DNA from: an uncultured Oscillospiraceae bacterium
GTDB lineage: Bacteria; Bacillota; Clostridia; Oscillospirales; Oscillospiraceae
DNA length: 64,000 nt
Direction of reading: 5' to 3'
NCBI GenBank assembly: GCA_934590325.1
Contig: CAKTOW010000004.1
Span: 62,001 to 126,000, forward strand
Position 1 is the first letter of the stretch, and the number at the start of each line of letters is the position of its first letter. Shown one piece after another: positions 26,772 through 33,684 of this stretch. Made by a program: the position numbers and the translations under genes. The notes under the pieces are model-generated. The model was not told where the DNA came from and did no database searches. It saw only the letters and a program-made list of their open reading frames with translations.

Positions 26772-26910
26772 AGAATAGAACAGGTCACTTGAGGTGGTGG
26801 ATTTCGTAGCAACCACACGCTCTATGAGCCAAAAGGGACGCAGGAGAATGCTACGCCTGCCAAGTGACTATTCTTTGAGGAGCTGCTTCTGGCAGCTCCT
26901 CATCTTCTGT
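26772..26910 (+). ncRNA. Candidate structured RNA with four-way junction and loop-loop kiss
   Basis: After the promoter the RNA can form an outer helix (26772-26777 with 26869-26874), then GTCACTTG/CAAGTGAC (26784-26791 with 26861-26868) closing a junction of three arms: GTGGT/ACCAC (26794-26798, 26812-26816), GCTC/GAGC (26819-26829) and GCAGG/CCTGC (26840-26844, 26856-26860). The loops of the first and third arms are complementary over 7 bases (CGTAGCA 26805-26811 with TGCTACG 26849-26855). An 11-bp terminator-like hairpin (26876-26902) follows. No Rfam family is recognised by eye. It may be a regulatory RNA or an RNA partner of the nuclease. Confidence 0.6.
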
Positions 26911-26912
26911 GG

Positions 26913-26950
26913 TATAAAAGAGAGCACCCGTCCGGGTGCTCTCTTTTATA
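26913..26950. terminator. Bidirectional terminator
   Basis: A 17-bp stem (TATAAAAGAGAGCACCC arm, loop GTCC) overlaps the mocA stop and closes both the RNA island and mocA. Confidence 0.88.
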
Positions 26951-27536
26951 CCACTGTATCTTTCCCCACCCGCGCCAGCGCCTCCACCGTATCCACATCC
27001 CGCAGCTCCGCCGCGGACGTCTCATACAGCAGCAGCGCGTCCGGGTGTGCGCGGATGACGGCGTTGCCGCCGGTGTCGCCTGTGAGAGCCATCAGCTCCG
27101 GGAAAAACCGCCGGGGGAACACGCAGGGGTTGCCCCGCACGCCGTTGTGGGACAGCCCCACGATGCAGTCGGGGTGCGCCCGGAAGAATTCCAGCTCCCG
27201 GCGGACGGTGCCCCTCTCCAGCAGCGGCTGGTCGGCCACCTGATAGAGGATGGCGTCGCAGTCGGCCATGGCCTCCGTGCCCAGCCGCACCGTGCGGCTC
27301 AGCCCGTCCTGCGGCCGGTCGTTGCGCGCCACGTCAAAGCCGAAGCTCTCTGCCAGCGCGGCGGCCCCATCGTACTGCGTCACCACCGTGATCCGGTGGA
27401 ATTCCTCCACGGGCACCGCCTCCAGCGCCCGCCGCAGCAGGCTTTTCCCGTCCACCTCGGCCTCTAGCTTGTTGCGGCCGAAGCGGCTGCCGCAGCCCGC
27501 CGCCATGACGAGACAGCCGATGCGCAGTTCTGCCAT
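26946..27536 (-). CDS. mocA: MocA-type molybdenum cofactor nucleotidyltransferase
   Basis: About 196 residues, a single nucleotidyltransferase domain. The N-terminal LVMAAGCGSRFGRNKL is the GlmU/MobA-like nucleotide-binding loop and DAILYQVADQPLL is the metal-binding segment. The family (MocA/YgfJ) attaches CMP to the molybdopterin of xanthine dehydrogenase-family enzymes; the YgfJ branch is linked to selenium-dependent hydroxylases. The ATG at 27536, with GGAGAG 9 bases before it, is preferred over an upstream GTG. It is convergent with the hydroxylase gene and divergent from the three-subunit hydroxylase operon, which it probably serves. Confidence 0.88.
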   Translation of the reverse strand: MAELRIGCLVMAAGCGSRFGRNKLEAEVDGKSLLRRALEAVPVEEFHRITVVTQYDGAAALAESFGFDVARNDRPQDGLSRTVRLGTEAMADCDAILYQVADQPLLERGTVRRELEFFRAHPDCIVGLSHNGVRGNPCVFPRRFFPELMALTGDTGGNAVIRAHPDALLLYETSAAELRDVDTVEALARVGKDTVV

Positions 27537-27634
27537 GTGCACCACTCTCCTTTGCGTTTTCCAGTGTATCAGCTTCAGTATGCCCCGTCAAGTTTCGCCA
27601 TATCGTTATTCATAAAATAAAATCACGGGTACGC

Positions 27635-27663
27635 TGTACATTTTGTGCGCCATGTGCTATAAT
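27635..27663 (+). promoter_or_regulatory. Promoter of the three-subunit hydroxylase operon
   Basis: TGTACA (27635-27640) and TATAAT (27658-27663) with 17-base spacing lie about 75 bases before the start codon. Confidence 0.6.
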
Positions 27664-27735
27664 CCCCATGAATACATTATATTAGTGTGGATTATAGACA
27701 ACATTTCCAAGTTTTGCAACAGGAGGCTGCCTGCT

Positions 27736-30054
27736 ATGAGTAAGGTGGGAAAGAGCGAGGTCCGCGTGGATGCCTTTGACAAGGCCACCGGGCGGACAAA
27801 ATACTACGAGGACCGGATGCCCGCGGGCGCGCTGTACGCCCGCATCAAGCACTCCACCATCGCCCACGGCTACGTCAAGTCCATTGACACATCCGCGGCG
27901 GAGGCCATCGACGGCGTGGTGAAGGTGCTGACCTGCTTCGACGTGCCGGAGCACTGCTTCCCCACGGCGGGCCACCCCTGGTCCATGGACCCCGGCCATC
28001 AGGACGTGGCGGACCGCAACCTGCTGAACCGCCACGTGCGGTACTACGGCGACGATGTCGCCGTGGTCATTGCGGAGGACGAGGTCTCCGCAATGCAGGG
28101 CGTCCGGGCACTGCGGGTGGAGTATGAGGAGCTGCCCTTCGTGCTGGACGCGCAGAAGGCCATGGCGCCCGACGCCCCCCAGATACACGAGAACTGCCCC
28201 AACAATATCCTGAAGCACACCGACATCCGCAAGGGCGACTACCAGGCCGCCATTCAGGAGCCGGGACTCATCAAGGTGGAGGGCTGGTACGACACCCCCA
28301 CCGTGCAGCACAGCCACATCGAAAACCACGGCTGCTTCGCCTACGAGGAGAACGGGCGCATCGTGGTGGTAACGTCCACCCAGATCCCCCACATCATCCG
28401 CCGTATCGTGGGGCAGGCCCTGGGCCGTCCCTGGGCGGACGTGCAGATCATCAAGCCCTACATCGGCGGAGGCTTCGGCAACAAGCAGGACGCCCTGTAC
28501 GAGCCGCTGTGCGCATGGTGCACCACGCAGGTGGGCGGCCGCTGCGTCCGCGTGGACTGCTCCCGTGAGGAGACGTTCGTCTCCAACCGCGTCCGCCACG
28601 CCATCCGCTTCCACATCATCACGTGGCTCCGCAAGGACGGCTCCATCGCCGCCCGGAAGGTGGAGTGCTTCTCCAATCAGGGCGGCTACGCCTCCCACGG
28701 CCACTCCATCGTGGCCAAGGCGATGGGCTCCTTCCCCCAGATCTACCCCTGCGACAACTTCGAGGGCGACGCGTGGACGGTCTACACCAACCGCCCCGTG
28801 GCGGGAGCCATGCGCGGCTACGGTATGCCTCAGGCGTCCTTCGCCGACGACGCCAACATCGACGAGTGCGCCAAGGCGGTGGGCATGGACCCCCTGGAGT
28901 ACCGCATGAAGTACATCATGCCCAAGGGCTTCCACGACGGCTTCAGCGGCAACACCAACTACTACGACTCCTTCCGTGAGTGCCTGGAAAAGGGCAAGGC
29001 GTACATTGAATACGACAGGAAGAAGGCGGAATACGCCAAGGACACCGGCAACATCCGCCGGGGCATCGGTGTGGCGGCCTTCTGGTACAATACCGCCGTC
29101 TACCCCATCTCGCTGGAGACCTCCTCCAACCGCATGCTGCTGAACCTGGACGGCACCGTCACCATGCAGTGCGGCGAAACGGAGATCGGCCAGGGCGCCG
29201 ACACCGCCTACTCCCAGATGACCGCCGAGGCCGTGGGACTGAAGAGCTACAAGGATGTCCGCGTTGTCTCCTGTCAGGATACGGACATCACCCCCACCGG
29301 CCTGGGAGCCTACGCCAGCCGCCAGACGTACACGGCGGGCTTCTCCATCCGCCAGACGGCCACCCTCCTGCGGCAGAAGATACTGGCCTACGCCACGAAG
29401 TTGACGCGGCAGGCGGTGGACAACATGGACATCGTGGACGGCAATATCGTCCGCAAGCAGGACGGCGCGGTGCTTCTCTCCCTCAGCGAGCTGGCCATGA
29501 CCGCCCAGTACAACGCCGCCGACAGCGAACATATCACCGCCGAGTCCACCTACACCATCCGCAACAACGCCTACTCCTTCGGCTGCACCTTCGCCGACGT
29601 GGAGGTGGACATCGCCCTCTGCAAGGTCAAGCTCAACAAGATCATCAACGTCCACGACTGCGGCAGCCTCATCAACCCCGCCCTGGCGGAGGCCCAGGTC
29701 CACGGCGGTATGTCCATGGCCATCGGCTACGGCATGAGCGAGCAGCTGCTGTTCGATGAAAAGACCGGCAAGCCCCTGAACAACAATCTGCTGGACTACA
29801 AGCTGTCCACCTTTATGGATCACCCCCATCTGGAGGCGCAGTTCGTGGAGAATCCCGAACCCACCTCCCCCTTCGGCACCAAGGCGCTGGGCGAGCCGCC
29901 GGCCTGCTCCGGCGCACCGGCCATCCGCAACGCCATCTACAACGCCACCGGCGTGGCCATCGACTGCACGCCCATCACGCCCCACGTGCTGTTTGCCGAG
30001 TTCACCAAGGCGGGCTTGATCCACGACAGCTGGAACGAAAAGGAGGCTGAGTAA
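27736..30054 (+). CDS. Molybdenum hydroxylase, Mo-pterin-binding subunit (XdhA-like)
   Basis: A 772-residue large subunit. Mo-pterin motifs are present: GGGFGNKQDALYEP, GAMRGYGMPQASF, GETEIGQGADTAYSQ, ASRQTYTAG, and the catalytic Glu720 in KALGEPPAC. Its gene order Mo-FAD-FeS matches XdhABC-type and selenate/xanthine-associated hydroxylases. The ATG at 27736 follows AGGAGG at 9 bases; a longer frame from 27643 overlaps the promoter. In this context it is likely the second selenium-dependent hydroxylase of the cluster, acting on a purine or related heterocycle. The substrate is inference. Confidence 0.9.
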   Translation: MSKVGKSEVRVDAFDKATGRTKYYEDRMPAGALYARIKHSTIAHGYVKSIDTSAAEAIDGVVKVLTCFDVPEHCFPTAGHPWSMDPGHQDVADRNLLNRHVRYYGDDVAVVIAEDEVSAMQGVRALRVEYEELPFVLDAQKAMAPDAPQIHENCPNNILKHTDIRKGDYQAAIQEPGLIKVEGWYDTPTVQHSHIENHGCFAYEENGRIVVVTSTQIPHIIRRIVGQALGRPWADVQIIKPYIGGGFGNKQDALYEPLCAWCTTQVGGRCVRVDCSREETFVSNRVRHAIRFHIITWLRKDGSIAARKVECFSNQGGYASHGHSIVAKAMGSFPQIYPCDNFEGDAWTVYTNRPVAGAMRGYGMPQASFADDANIDECAKAVGMDPLEYRMKYIMPKGFHDGFSGNTNYYDSFRECLEKGKAYIEYDRKKAEYAKDTGNIRRGIGVAAFWYNTAVYPISLETSSNRMLLNLDGTVTMQCGETEIGQGADTAYSQMTAEAVGLKSYKDVRVVSCQDTDITPTGLGAYASRQTYTAGFSIRQTATLLRQKILAYATKLTRQAVDNMDIVDGNIVRKQDGAVLLSLSELAMTAQYNAADSEHITAESTYTIRNNAYSFGCTFADVEVDIALCKVKLNKIINVHDCGSLINPALAEAQVHGGMSMAIGYGMSEQLLFDEKTGKPLNNNLLDYKLSTFMDHPHLEAQFVENPEPTSPFGTKALGEPPACSGAPAIRNAIYNATGVAIDCTPITPHVLFAEFTKAGLIHDSWNEKEAE

Positions 30055-30057
30055 GCC

Positions 30058-30948
30058 ATGTATGATATGAAAGCCTTATACGAGGCCGCCAGCGTGGAAA
30101 ACGCTGTGGCGCTGCGGCTGGAGCATCCCGAGGCGCAGATCATCGCCGGCGGCAGCGACGTGCTGGTGCAGATGCGCGAGGGCAAGCGCGCCGGCAAGGA
30201 GCTGATCTCCATCTACGGCCTGGACGAGCTGCGCGGCGTCACCATCGACGCCGACGAGAACATCCGCATCGGCTCCCTGACCAGCTTCTCCCACATCACC
30301 CGCGACCCCATCATCCAGAAGCACATCAACGTTCTCAGCGAGGCCGTGGACATGGTGGGCGGCCCCCAGATCCGCAACATCGGCACCATCGGCGGCAACA
30401 CCTGCAACGGCGTTACCTCCGCCGACTCCTCCTCCACCCTCCACGCCTGGGACGCCATCGTGGAGCTCACCGGCAAGAACGGCGTCCGCCGCCTGCCCAT
30501 CCACGAGTTCTACATCAAGGCGGGCAAGGTGGACATCCGCGTGGAGGACGGCGAGATACAGACCGCCATCCTCATCCCCAAGGAGAGCTACGACCGCTGC
30601 TGGGGCCACTACATCAAGTACGCCATGCGCAACGCCATGGATATTGCCACGCTGGGCTGCAGCGTCAACGTGCGCCTCAGCGCGGATAAAAAGACCGTTG
30701 ACCGCGCCCGTATCGCCTATGGCGTAGCCGGCCCCGTGCCCCTGCGCTGTGCCTGCGCGGAGGCGGCGGCACAGGGCAAGCCTCTCACCGAGGAAACGGT
30801 GGAGACGTTTGCCCACGCCATTCTGGACGACATCAATCCCCGCGACAGCTGGCGCGCCAGCAAGGCCTTCCGCCAGCATATCGCCGTGGAGATCGCCAAA
30901 CGCTGCTTCGTGAAATCCATTGAACTGGCAGGAGGTGAGCTGGTATGA
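30058..30948 (+). CDS. Molybdenum hydroxylase, FAD-binding subunit
   Basis: A 296-residue protein of the CoxM/XdhB family. The first FAD loop is IIAGGSDVLVQMREG and the second is NIGTIGGNTCNGVTSADSSSTL, both binding the pyrophosphate of FAD. The C-terminal CO dehydrogenase flavoprotein domain follows (RIAYGVAGPVPLRC). It passes electrons from the [2Fe-2S] clusters to an outside acceptor. The ATG lies 3 bases after the previous stop, with AAGGAGG within the preceding gene, so translation is likely coupled. Confidence 0.93.
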   Translation: MYDMKALYEAASVENAVALRLEHPEAQIIAGGSDVLVQMREGKRAGKELISIYGLDELRGVTIDADENIRIGSLTSFSHITRDPIIQKHINVLSEAVDMVGGPQIRNIGTIGGNTCNGVTSADSSSTLHAWDAIVELTGKNGVRRLPIHEFYIKAGKVDIRVEDGEIQTAILIPKESYDRCWGHYIKYAMRNAMDIATLGCSVNVRLSADKKTVDRARIAYGVAGPVPLRCACAEAAAQGKPLTEETVETFAHAILDDINPRDSWRASKAFRQHIAVEIAKRCFVKSIELAGGELV

Positions 30949-31445
30949 GCAAGCAGTATAAGCTGATCCGCTGTAATATCAACGGCAAGGACGTGGAGAA
31001 GATGGTGGATGTCCGCGCCAGCCTGACGGATATGCTCCGCAACGACTACCACCTGACCTCCGTGAAAAAGGGCTGCGAGGTGGGCGAGTGCGGTGCCTGC
31101 ACCGTGCTCATCGACGGCGAGACGTTCAACTCCTGTATCTATCTGGCGGTGTGGGCGGACGGCAAGCACATCCGCACTCTGGAGGGACTTCTCAGCCCCG
31201 ACGGCGAGCCCAGCGACATCCAGCAGGCATTCATGGAGGAGGCGGCGATCCAGTGCGGCTTCTGCACCCCCGGCTTCCTCATGTCCGCGGTGGAGATCCT
31301 CGACAGCGGCAAGCTGTACTCCGACGAGGAGCTGCGTAAGCTCCTCAGCGGTCACCTGTGCCGCTGCACCGGGTACGAGAACATCCTCAAGGCGGTGAAA
31401 AAGACCATGTACCGCCGCCTCGGCATGGAGGTTCCCACCCTCTGA
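30945..31445 (+). CDS. Molybdenum hydroxylase, [2Fe-2S] subunit
   Basis: A 166-residue protein with the two-cluster arrangement of the CoxS/XdhC family: plant-type cluster CEVGECGACTVLIDG plus later Cys in NSCIY, then the helical second cluster QCGFCTPGFL and CRCTGYENIL. It overlaps the FAD subunit by ATGA, and AGGAGGTGA lies in front, so the pair is translationally coupled. It completes the Mo/FAD/Fe-S trimer and shuttles electrons from Mo to FAD. Confidence 0.94.
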   Translation: MSKQYKLIRCNINGKDVEKMVDVRASLTDMLRNDYHLTSVKKGCEVGECGACTVLIDGETFNSCIYLAVWADGKHIRTLEGLLSPDGEPSDIQQAFMEEAAIQCGFCTPGFLMSAVEILDSGKLYSDEELRKLLSGHLCRCTGYENILKAVKKTMYRRLGMEVPTL

Positions 31446-31455
31446 GGGAAAAGCG

Positions 31456-31494
31456 AATAAAAAAAGACCGCCCCACCGGGCGGCCTTTTTATTC
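31456..31494. terminator. Terminator between the hydroxylase operon and the HTH gene
   Basis: A stem GACCGCCC / GGGCGGCC (one mismatch) is flanked by A7 and T5. It overlaps the stop of the opposing HTH gene and can serve both strands. Confidence 0.85.
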
Positions 31495-31683
31495 ATAGAA
31501 TCGCACGACCTCGTTGGGAGAGCAGCCGACGATACGGCACAGCTTCTCCAGCGTGACCATCGTGATGTTCTTATTCTTCTTGAGAGAATCCAACGTCTTG
31601 TTGTCTATGCCGTTTTTCAGAAGTTGGTATTGCGTAACGCCCCGCTGCTGCATGGTTTCCCATAGCGGACTGTAGTCGAAAAT
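31489..31683 (-). CDS. Small XRE/Cro-type HTH regulator with apparent ATT start
   Basis: A 64-residue protein that reads MFDYSPLWETMQQRGVTQYQ at its start if ATT is decoded as Met. It is a one-domain Cro/CI-like helix-turn-helix (QLLKNGIDNKTLDSLKKNKNITMVTLEKLCRIVGCSPNEVV) of a very common small family. The in-frame TGA 9 bases upstream excludes a longer form; the only codon at the right distance from the strong GGAGG is ATT (31683-31681). The next ATG is 10 codons in and would cut the first helix. Thus either ATT is used or the start was mutated from ATG. Confidence 0.72.
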   Translation of the reverse strand: MFDYSPLWETMQQRGVTQYQLLKNGIDNKTLDSLKKNKNITMVTLEKLCRIVGCSPNEVVRFYE

Positions 31684-31716
31684 GGCTGCTCACCTCCACT
31701 TCTCTTGACTACGTCC

Positions 31717-31722
31717 ATTATA
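31717..31722 (-). promoter_or_regulatory. -10 element of the XRE gene
   Basis: TATAAT on the minus strand, about 35 bases before the ATT start. No good -35 is seen at 17 bases (TACTGA at 31745-31740); the palindrome 31744-31765 abuts that position. Confidence 0.45.
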
Positions 31723-31743
31723 GGGAAATTTTTTCAAAATCAG

Positions 31744-31765
31744 TATTGTGGATATAGCCACAATA
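31744..31765. promoter_or_regulatory. Palindromic operator candidate
   Basis: The perfect inverted repeat TATTGTGG-N6-CCACAATA lies between divergent promoter elements and covers the -35 (TTGTGG, 31746-31751) of a plus-strand TTGTGG-17-TATAAT promoter. It is a likely binding site for the adjacent XRE protein. Confidence 0.55.
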
Positions 31766-31774
31766 TGCTATAAT
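31746..31774 (+). promoter_or_regulatory. Orphan plus-strand promoter inside the palindrome
   Basis: TTGTGG-17-TATAAT (-10 at 31769-31774). No plus-strand gene follows before the hairpin near 31816-31850, so it would make an RNA of only about 70 bases. Confidence 0.45.
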
Positions 31775-31815
31775 AAGTAATGTGAATATAAGAGCGCCCG
31801 CATCGAATCCGAGAA

Positions 31816-31850
31816 TAAAAGAATGACCACCCGCAGGCGGTCACTCTTTC
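31816..31850. terminator. Imperfect terminator hairpin
   Basis: AAAGAATGACCACC pairs with GGCGGTCACTCTTT with a few mismatches, just after the stop of the ribbon-helix-helix gene. Confidence 0.6.
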
Positions 31851-32025
31851 ACTCACTTCGCTGCCCCACCTCGATCGGGCCATGCTCCTTTTCGTAGGCG
31901 GCAATGCAGTCCCGGATAAGAATGTTGATCTGCCCGTTGGCAGAGCGCCCTTCATAATCCGCCACCACGTGGAGCTTGTCCAGCATTACCGTGTCGATTC
32001 GGATAGATAAGCTCTTAACAGCCAT
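31849..32025 (-). CDS. Small ribbon-helix-helix (Arc-like) protein
   Basis: A 58-residue protein: one beta strand (KSLSIRID) followed by two helices (MLDKLHVVADYEGRSANGQINILIRDCIAAYEKEHG), the standard Arc/MetJ ribbon-helix-helix fold. GAGGTG lies before the ATG at 32025. Such proteins bind DNA as dimers and often act as antitoxins or plasmid/ICE regulators, but no toxin gene is adjacent. Upstream, CTATT-N10-AATAG (32046-32065) could be its operator. It lies in an AT-richer island inside the molybdenum/selenium cluster. Confidence 0.82.
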   Translation of the reverse strand: MAVKSLSIRIDTVMLDKLHVVADYEGRSANGQINILIRDCIAAYEKEHGPIEVGQRSE

Positions 32026-32148
32026 ATATTCACCTCAAAATAAATCTATTTCGTATTGATAATAGAATTATTTTGTGCTATGCTGTGCAGTATGAACGCA
32101 TTTTATATCTAAAATGCGTTTAACAAACAAAAGGGGAGGGGTATACGT

Positions 32149-32325
32149 ATGCCGGATTATGAAAAGATGTATCACATCATGTTCAATGCTGCGCAGGATG
32201 CCCAGCGTATCGCCGGGGACGACCTGCTGGCCACACTGGATTCGCCGTGCCTGGCGCAGATACTGCGGACGCTGATACGGGCGCAGCAGGAGTGTGAGAA
32301 TATCTACATCGAATCAGAGGAATAA
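32149..32325 (+). CDS. Small acidic helical protein, unknown function
   Basis: A 58-residue protein beginning MPDYEKMYHIMFNAAQDAQR and predicted to be two helices with acidic ends. AGGGGAGGGG precedes the ATG at 32149 and its stop sits in a perfect bidirectional terminator, so it is very likely real. Short proteins of this pattern are frequent near mobile regions of gut clostridia. No function is assigned; it has no DNA-binding signature. Confidence 0.68.
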   Translation: MPDYEKMYHIMFNAAQDAQRIAGDDLLATLDSPCLAQILRTLIRAQQECENIYIESEE

Positions 32326-32362
32326 AAGAATGACCGCCCCACCGGGCGGTCATTCTTTTATT
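32322..32362. terminator. Bidirectional terminator
   Basis: A 19-bp perfect stem (AATAAAAGAATGACCGCCC arm, loop CACC) includes the stop codons of both converging genes. Confidence 0.93.
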
Positions 32363-32711
32363 CCTCTGTGCAAAACCCGAACAGCTCCCGGAACAGCGCC
32401 CCGCTGTACTCGTCCAACTTCCTGCAGTACTCGTCGTACGCCGCCATGATCTGCCGCGCCTCGTCGGTCAGGGTCGCCCCGCCGCCGCCGCTGCCGCCTA
32501 TGGTGGACACCAGCAGCTTGCAGCCGAAGCCCTGCTCCGCCCCCCGTATGATGCTCCACGCCTTGGAATAGGCCATGTTCATGGACGCTGCCGCCGAGCG
32601 CAGGGAGTGCAGCTGCTCCACCGCGGTCAGCAGCCGCTGCACGCCGGGGCCGTAGCACTTTTCCTCCGCAAACAGCCGCGCGGTGATGTGGACGGTGATG
32701 TTGTGGTTCAC
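32358..32711 (-). CDS. ModE-like winged-helix regulator
   Basis: A 117-residue protein consisting of the N-terminal LysR-type winged helix found in ModE (LLTAVEQLHSLRSAAASMNMAYSKAWSIIRGAEQGFGCKLLVSTIGGSGGGGATLTDEARQI). It lacks the molybdate-binding TOBE domains, so if it senses molybdenum it does so indirectly. The start is GTG with GAGGGTG before it. Promoter TTGACG-17-TACAAT (32769-32741, minus) overlaps the region of the divergent yqeB promoter, so it may regulate both itself and the yqeB-selD genes. Confidence 0.85.
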   Translation of the reverse strand: MNHNITVHITARLFAEEKCYGPGVQRLLTAVEQLHSLRSAAASMNMAYSKAWSIIRGAEQGFGCKLLVSTIGGSGGGGATLTDEARQIMAAYDEYCRKLDEYSGALFRELFGFCTEE

Positions 32712-32740
32712 GGGAACACCCTCTTTCGTTTCTTACGGCT

Positions 32741-32769
32741 ATTGTAACAGACCCGCCGCGGCCCGTCAA
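32741..32769 (-). promoter_or_regulatory. Promoter of the ModE-like gene
   Basis: TTGACG (32769-32764) and TACAAT (32746-32741) with 17-base spacing, 30 bases before the GTG start. Confidence 0.72.
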
Positions 32770-32780
32770 CGCCCCCTTTG

Positions 32781-32809
32781 TTGACAACCCCATTTCGTTG
32801 TGCTATTGT
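32781..32809 (+). promoter_or_regulatory. Promoter of yqeB-selD
   Basis: TTGACA (32781-32786), 17 bases, TATTGT (32804-32809) with an extended TG. It lies back to back with the ModE-like promoter. Confidence 0.75.
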
Positions 32810-32883
32810 ACGAATAACGATGCAGACAACGGCAGACGCGCCGCCGGGCGTGCTTGCCTGTGAAAACAGACTGAGGTGATACC

Positions 32884-33675
32884 ATGCTCGTTCTCATACG
32901 CGGCGCCGGCGACATCGCCACCGGCATCGCCCTGCGGCTCCACCGCGCCGGGCTGCGGGTGGTCATGACCGACCTGCCCGCCCCCACGGCCATACGGCGC
33001 ACCGTGTGCTTTTCCCCCGCCATCCTCCACGGTGAAACGGAGGTGGAGGGCGTCCGCGCCCTCCGTGCCGACAGTCCGGAGCAGGCGCTGTCCCTGCTGG
33101 CGCAGGGCGTGGTGCCCGTCCTTCCCGACCCGGACTGCCTGTGCCGCGAGCAGCTGCACCCGGACGCACTGGTGGACGCCATTCTGGCCAAGAAGAACCT
33201 GGGCACCCGCATAACGGACGCGCCTGTGGTGGTGGGCATCGGCCCCGGCTTCACCGCCGGAGAGGACTGCCACGCGGTGGTGGAGACCATGCGCGGCCAC
33301 ACGCTGGGACGCGTCATCTACGAGGGCTCCGCCCTGCCCAACACCAACATCCCCGGCCTCATCGGCGGCTACGCCGGCGAGCGGGTGCTCCGCGCCCCGG
33401 CGGACGGCATCTTCCGCCAGCTGCTGGACATCGGCGCGGAGGTGCAGCCCGGCGACGTGGCCGGCGAGGTGGACGGTCAGCCCATGCGCTGTACCATCGG
33501 CGGCGTGGTGCGCGGCATCCTGCCCGACGGCACGCCGGTCCACAAGGGCATGAAATCCGGGGACGTGGATCCCCGCTGCAGACCGGAATACTGCACCACC
33601 GCCTCGGACAAGGCGCTGGCGGTGGGCGGCGGCGCGCTGGAGGCCATTCTGCACCTCACCGGCGCATTACGATAG
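32884..33675 (+). CDS. yqeB: Selenium-dependent molybdenum hydroxylase maturation protein YqeB (EF2563 family)
   Basis: A 263-residue protein of the EF2563/YqeB family, known only from genomes with selenium-dependent molybdenum hydroxylases. It starts with a Rossmann-like IRGAGDIATGIALRL nucleotide loop. Later it has a barrel-sandwich segment (APADGIFRQLLDIGAEVQPGDVAGEVDG) like biotinyl/lipoyl carriers. Its biochemical role is not established; it is thought to help insert the labile selenium of the Mo cofactor. TGAGGTGATACC precedes the ATG. selD follows 9 bases downstream. Confidence 0.9.
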   Translation: MLVLIRGAGDIATGIALRLHRAGLRVVMTDLPAPTAIRRTVCFSPAILHGETEVEGVRALRADSPEQALSLLAQGVVPVLPDPDCLCREQLHPDALVDAILAKKNLGTRITDAPVVVGIGPGFTAGEDCHAVVETMRGHTLGRVIYEGSALPNTNIPGLIGGYAGERVLRAPADGIFRQLLDIGAEVQPGDVAGEVDGQPMRCTIGGVVRGILPDGTPVHKGMKSGDVDPRCRPEYCTTASDKALAVGGGALEAILHLTGALR

Positions 33676-33684
33676 GAGGGAACC

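Noticed and set aside
23394..26816. A 1140-codon open frame on the minus strand opposite the hydroxylase gene
   Set aside because: Low-complexity His/Gly/Val-rich product with no domain, fully antisense to a clear enzyme. It is an artefact of high third-position GC. The same applies to long antisense frames at 4347-6959, 27682-30024 and 40231-42531.
26367..26950. Prophage or integrative element around the nuclease
   Set aside because: No integrase, capsid, relaxase or attachment-site duplication is nearby. Only the small AT-richer block is foreign-looking.
26794..27243. A 149-codon plus-strand frame across the structured RNA and antisense to mocA
   Set aside because: No ribosome site in the right place, no domain, and it runs through two terminators and the antisense strand of mocA. 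The RNA structure explains the first part better.
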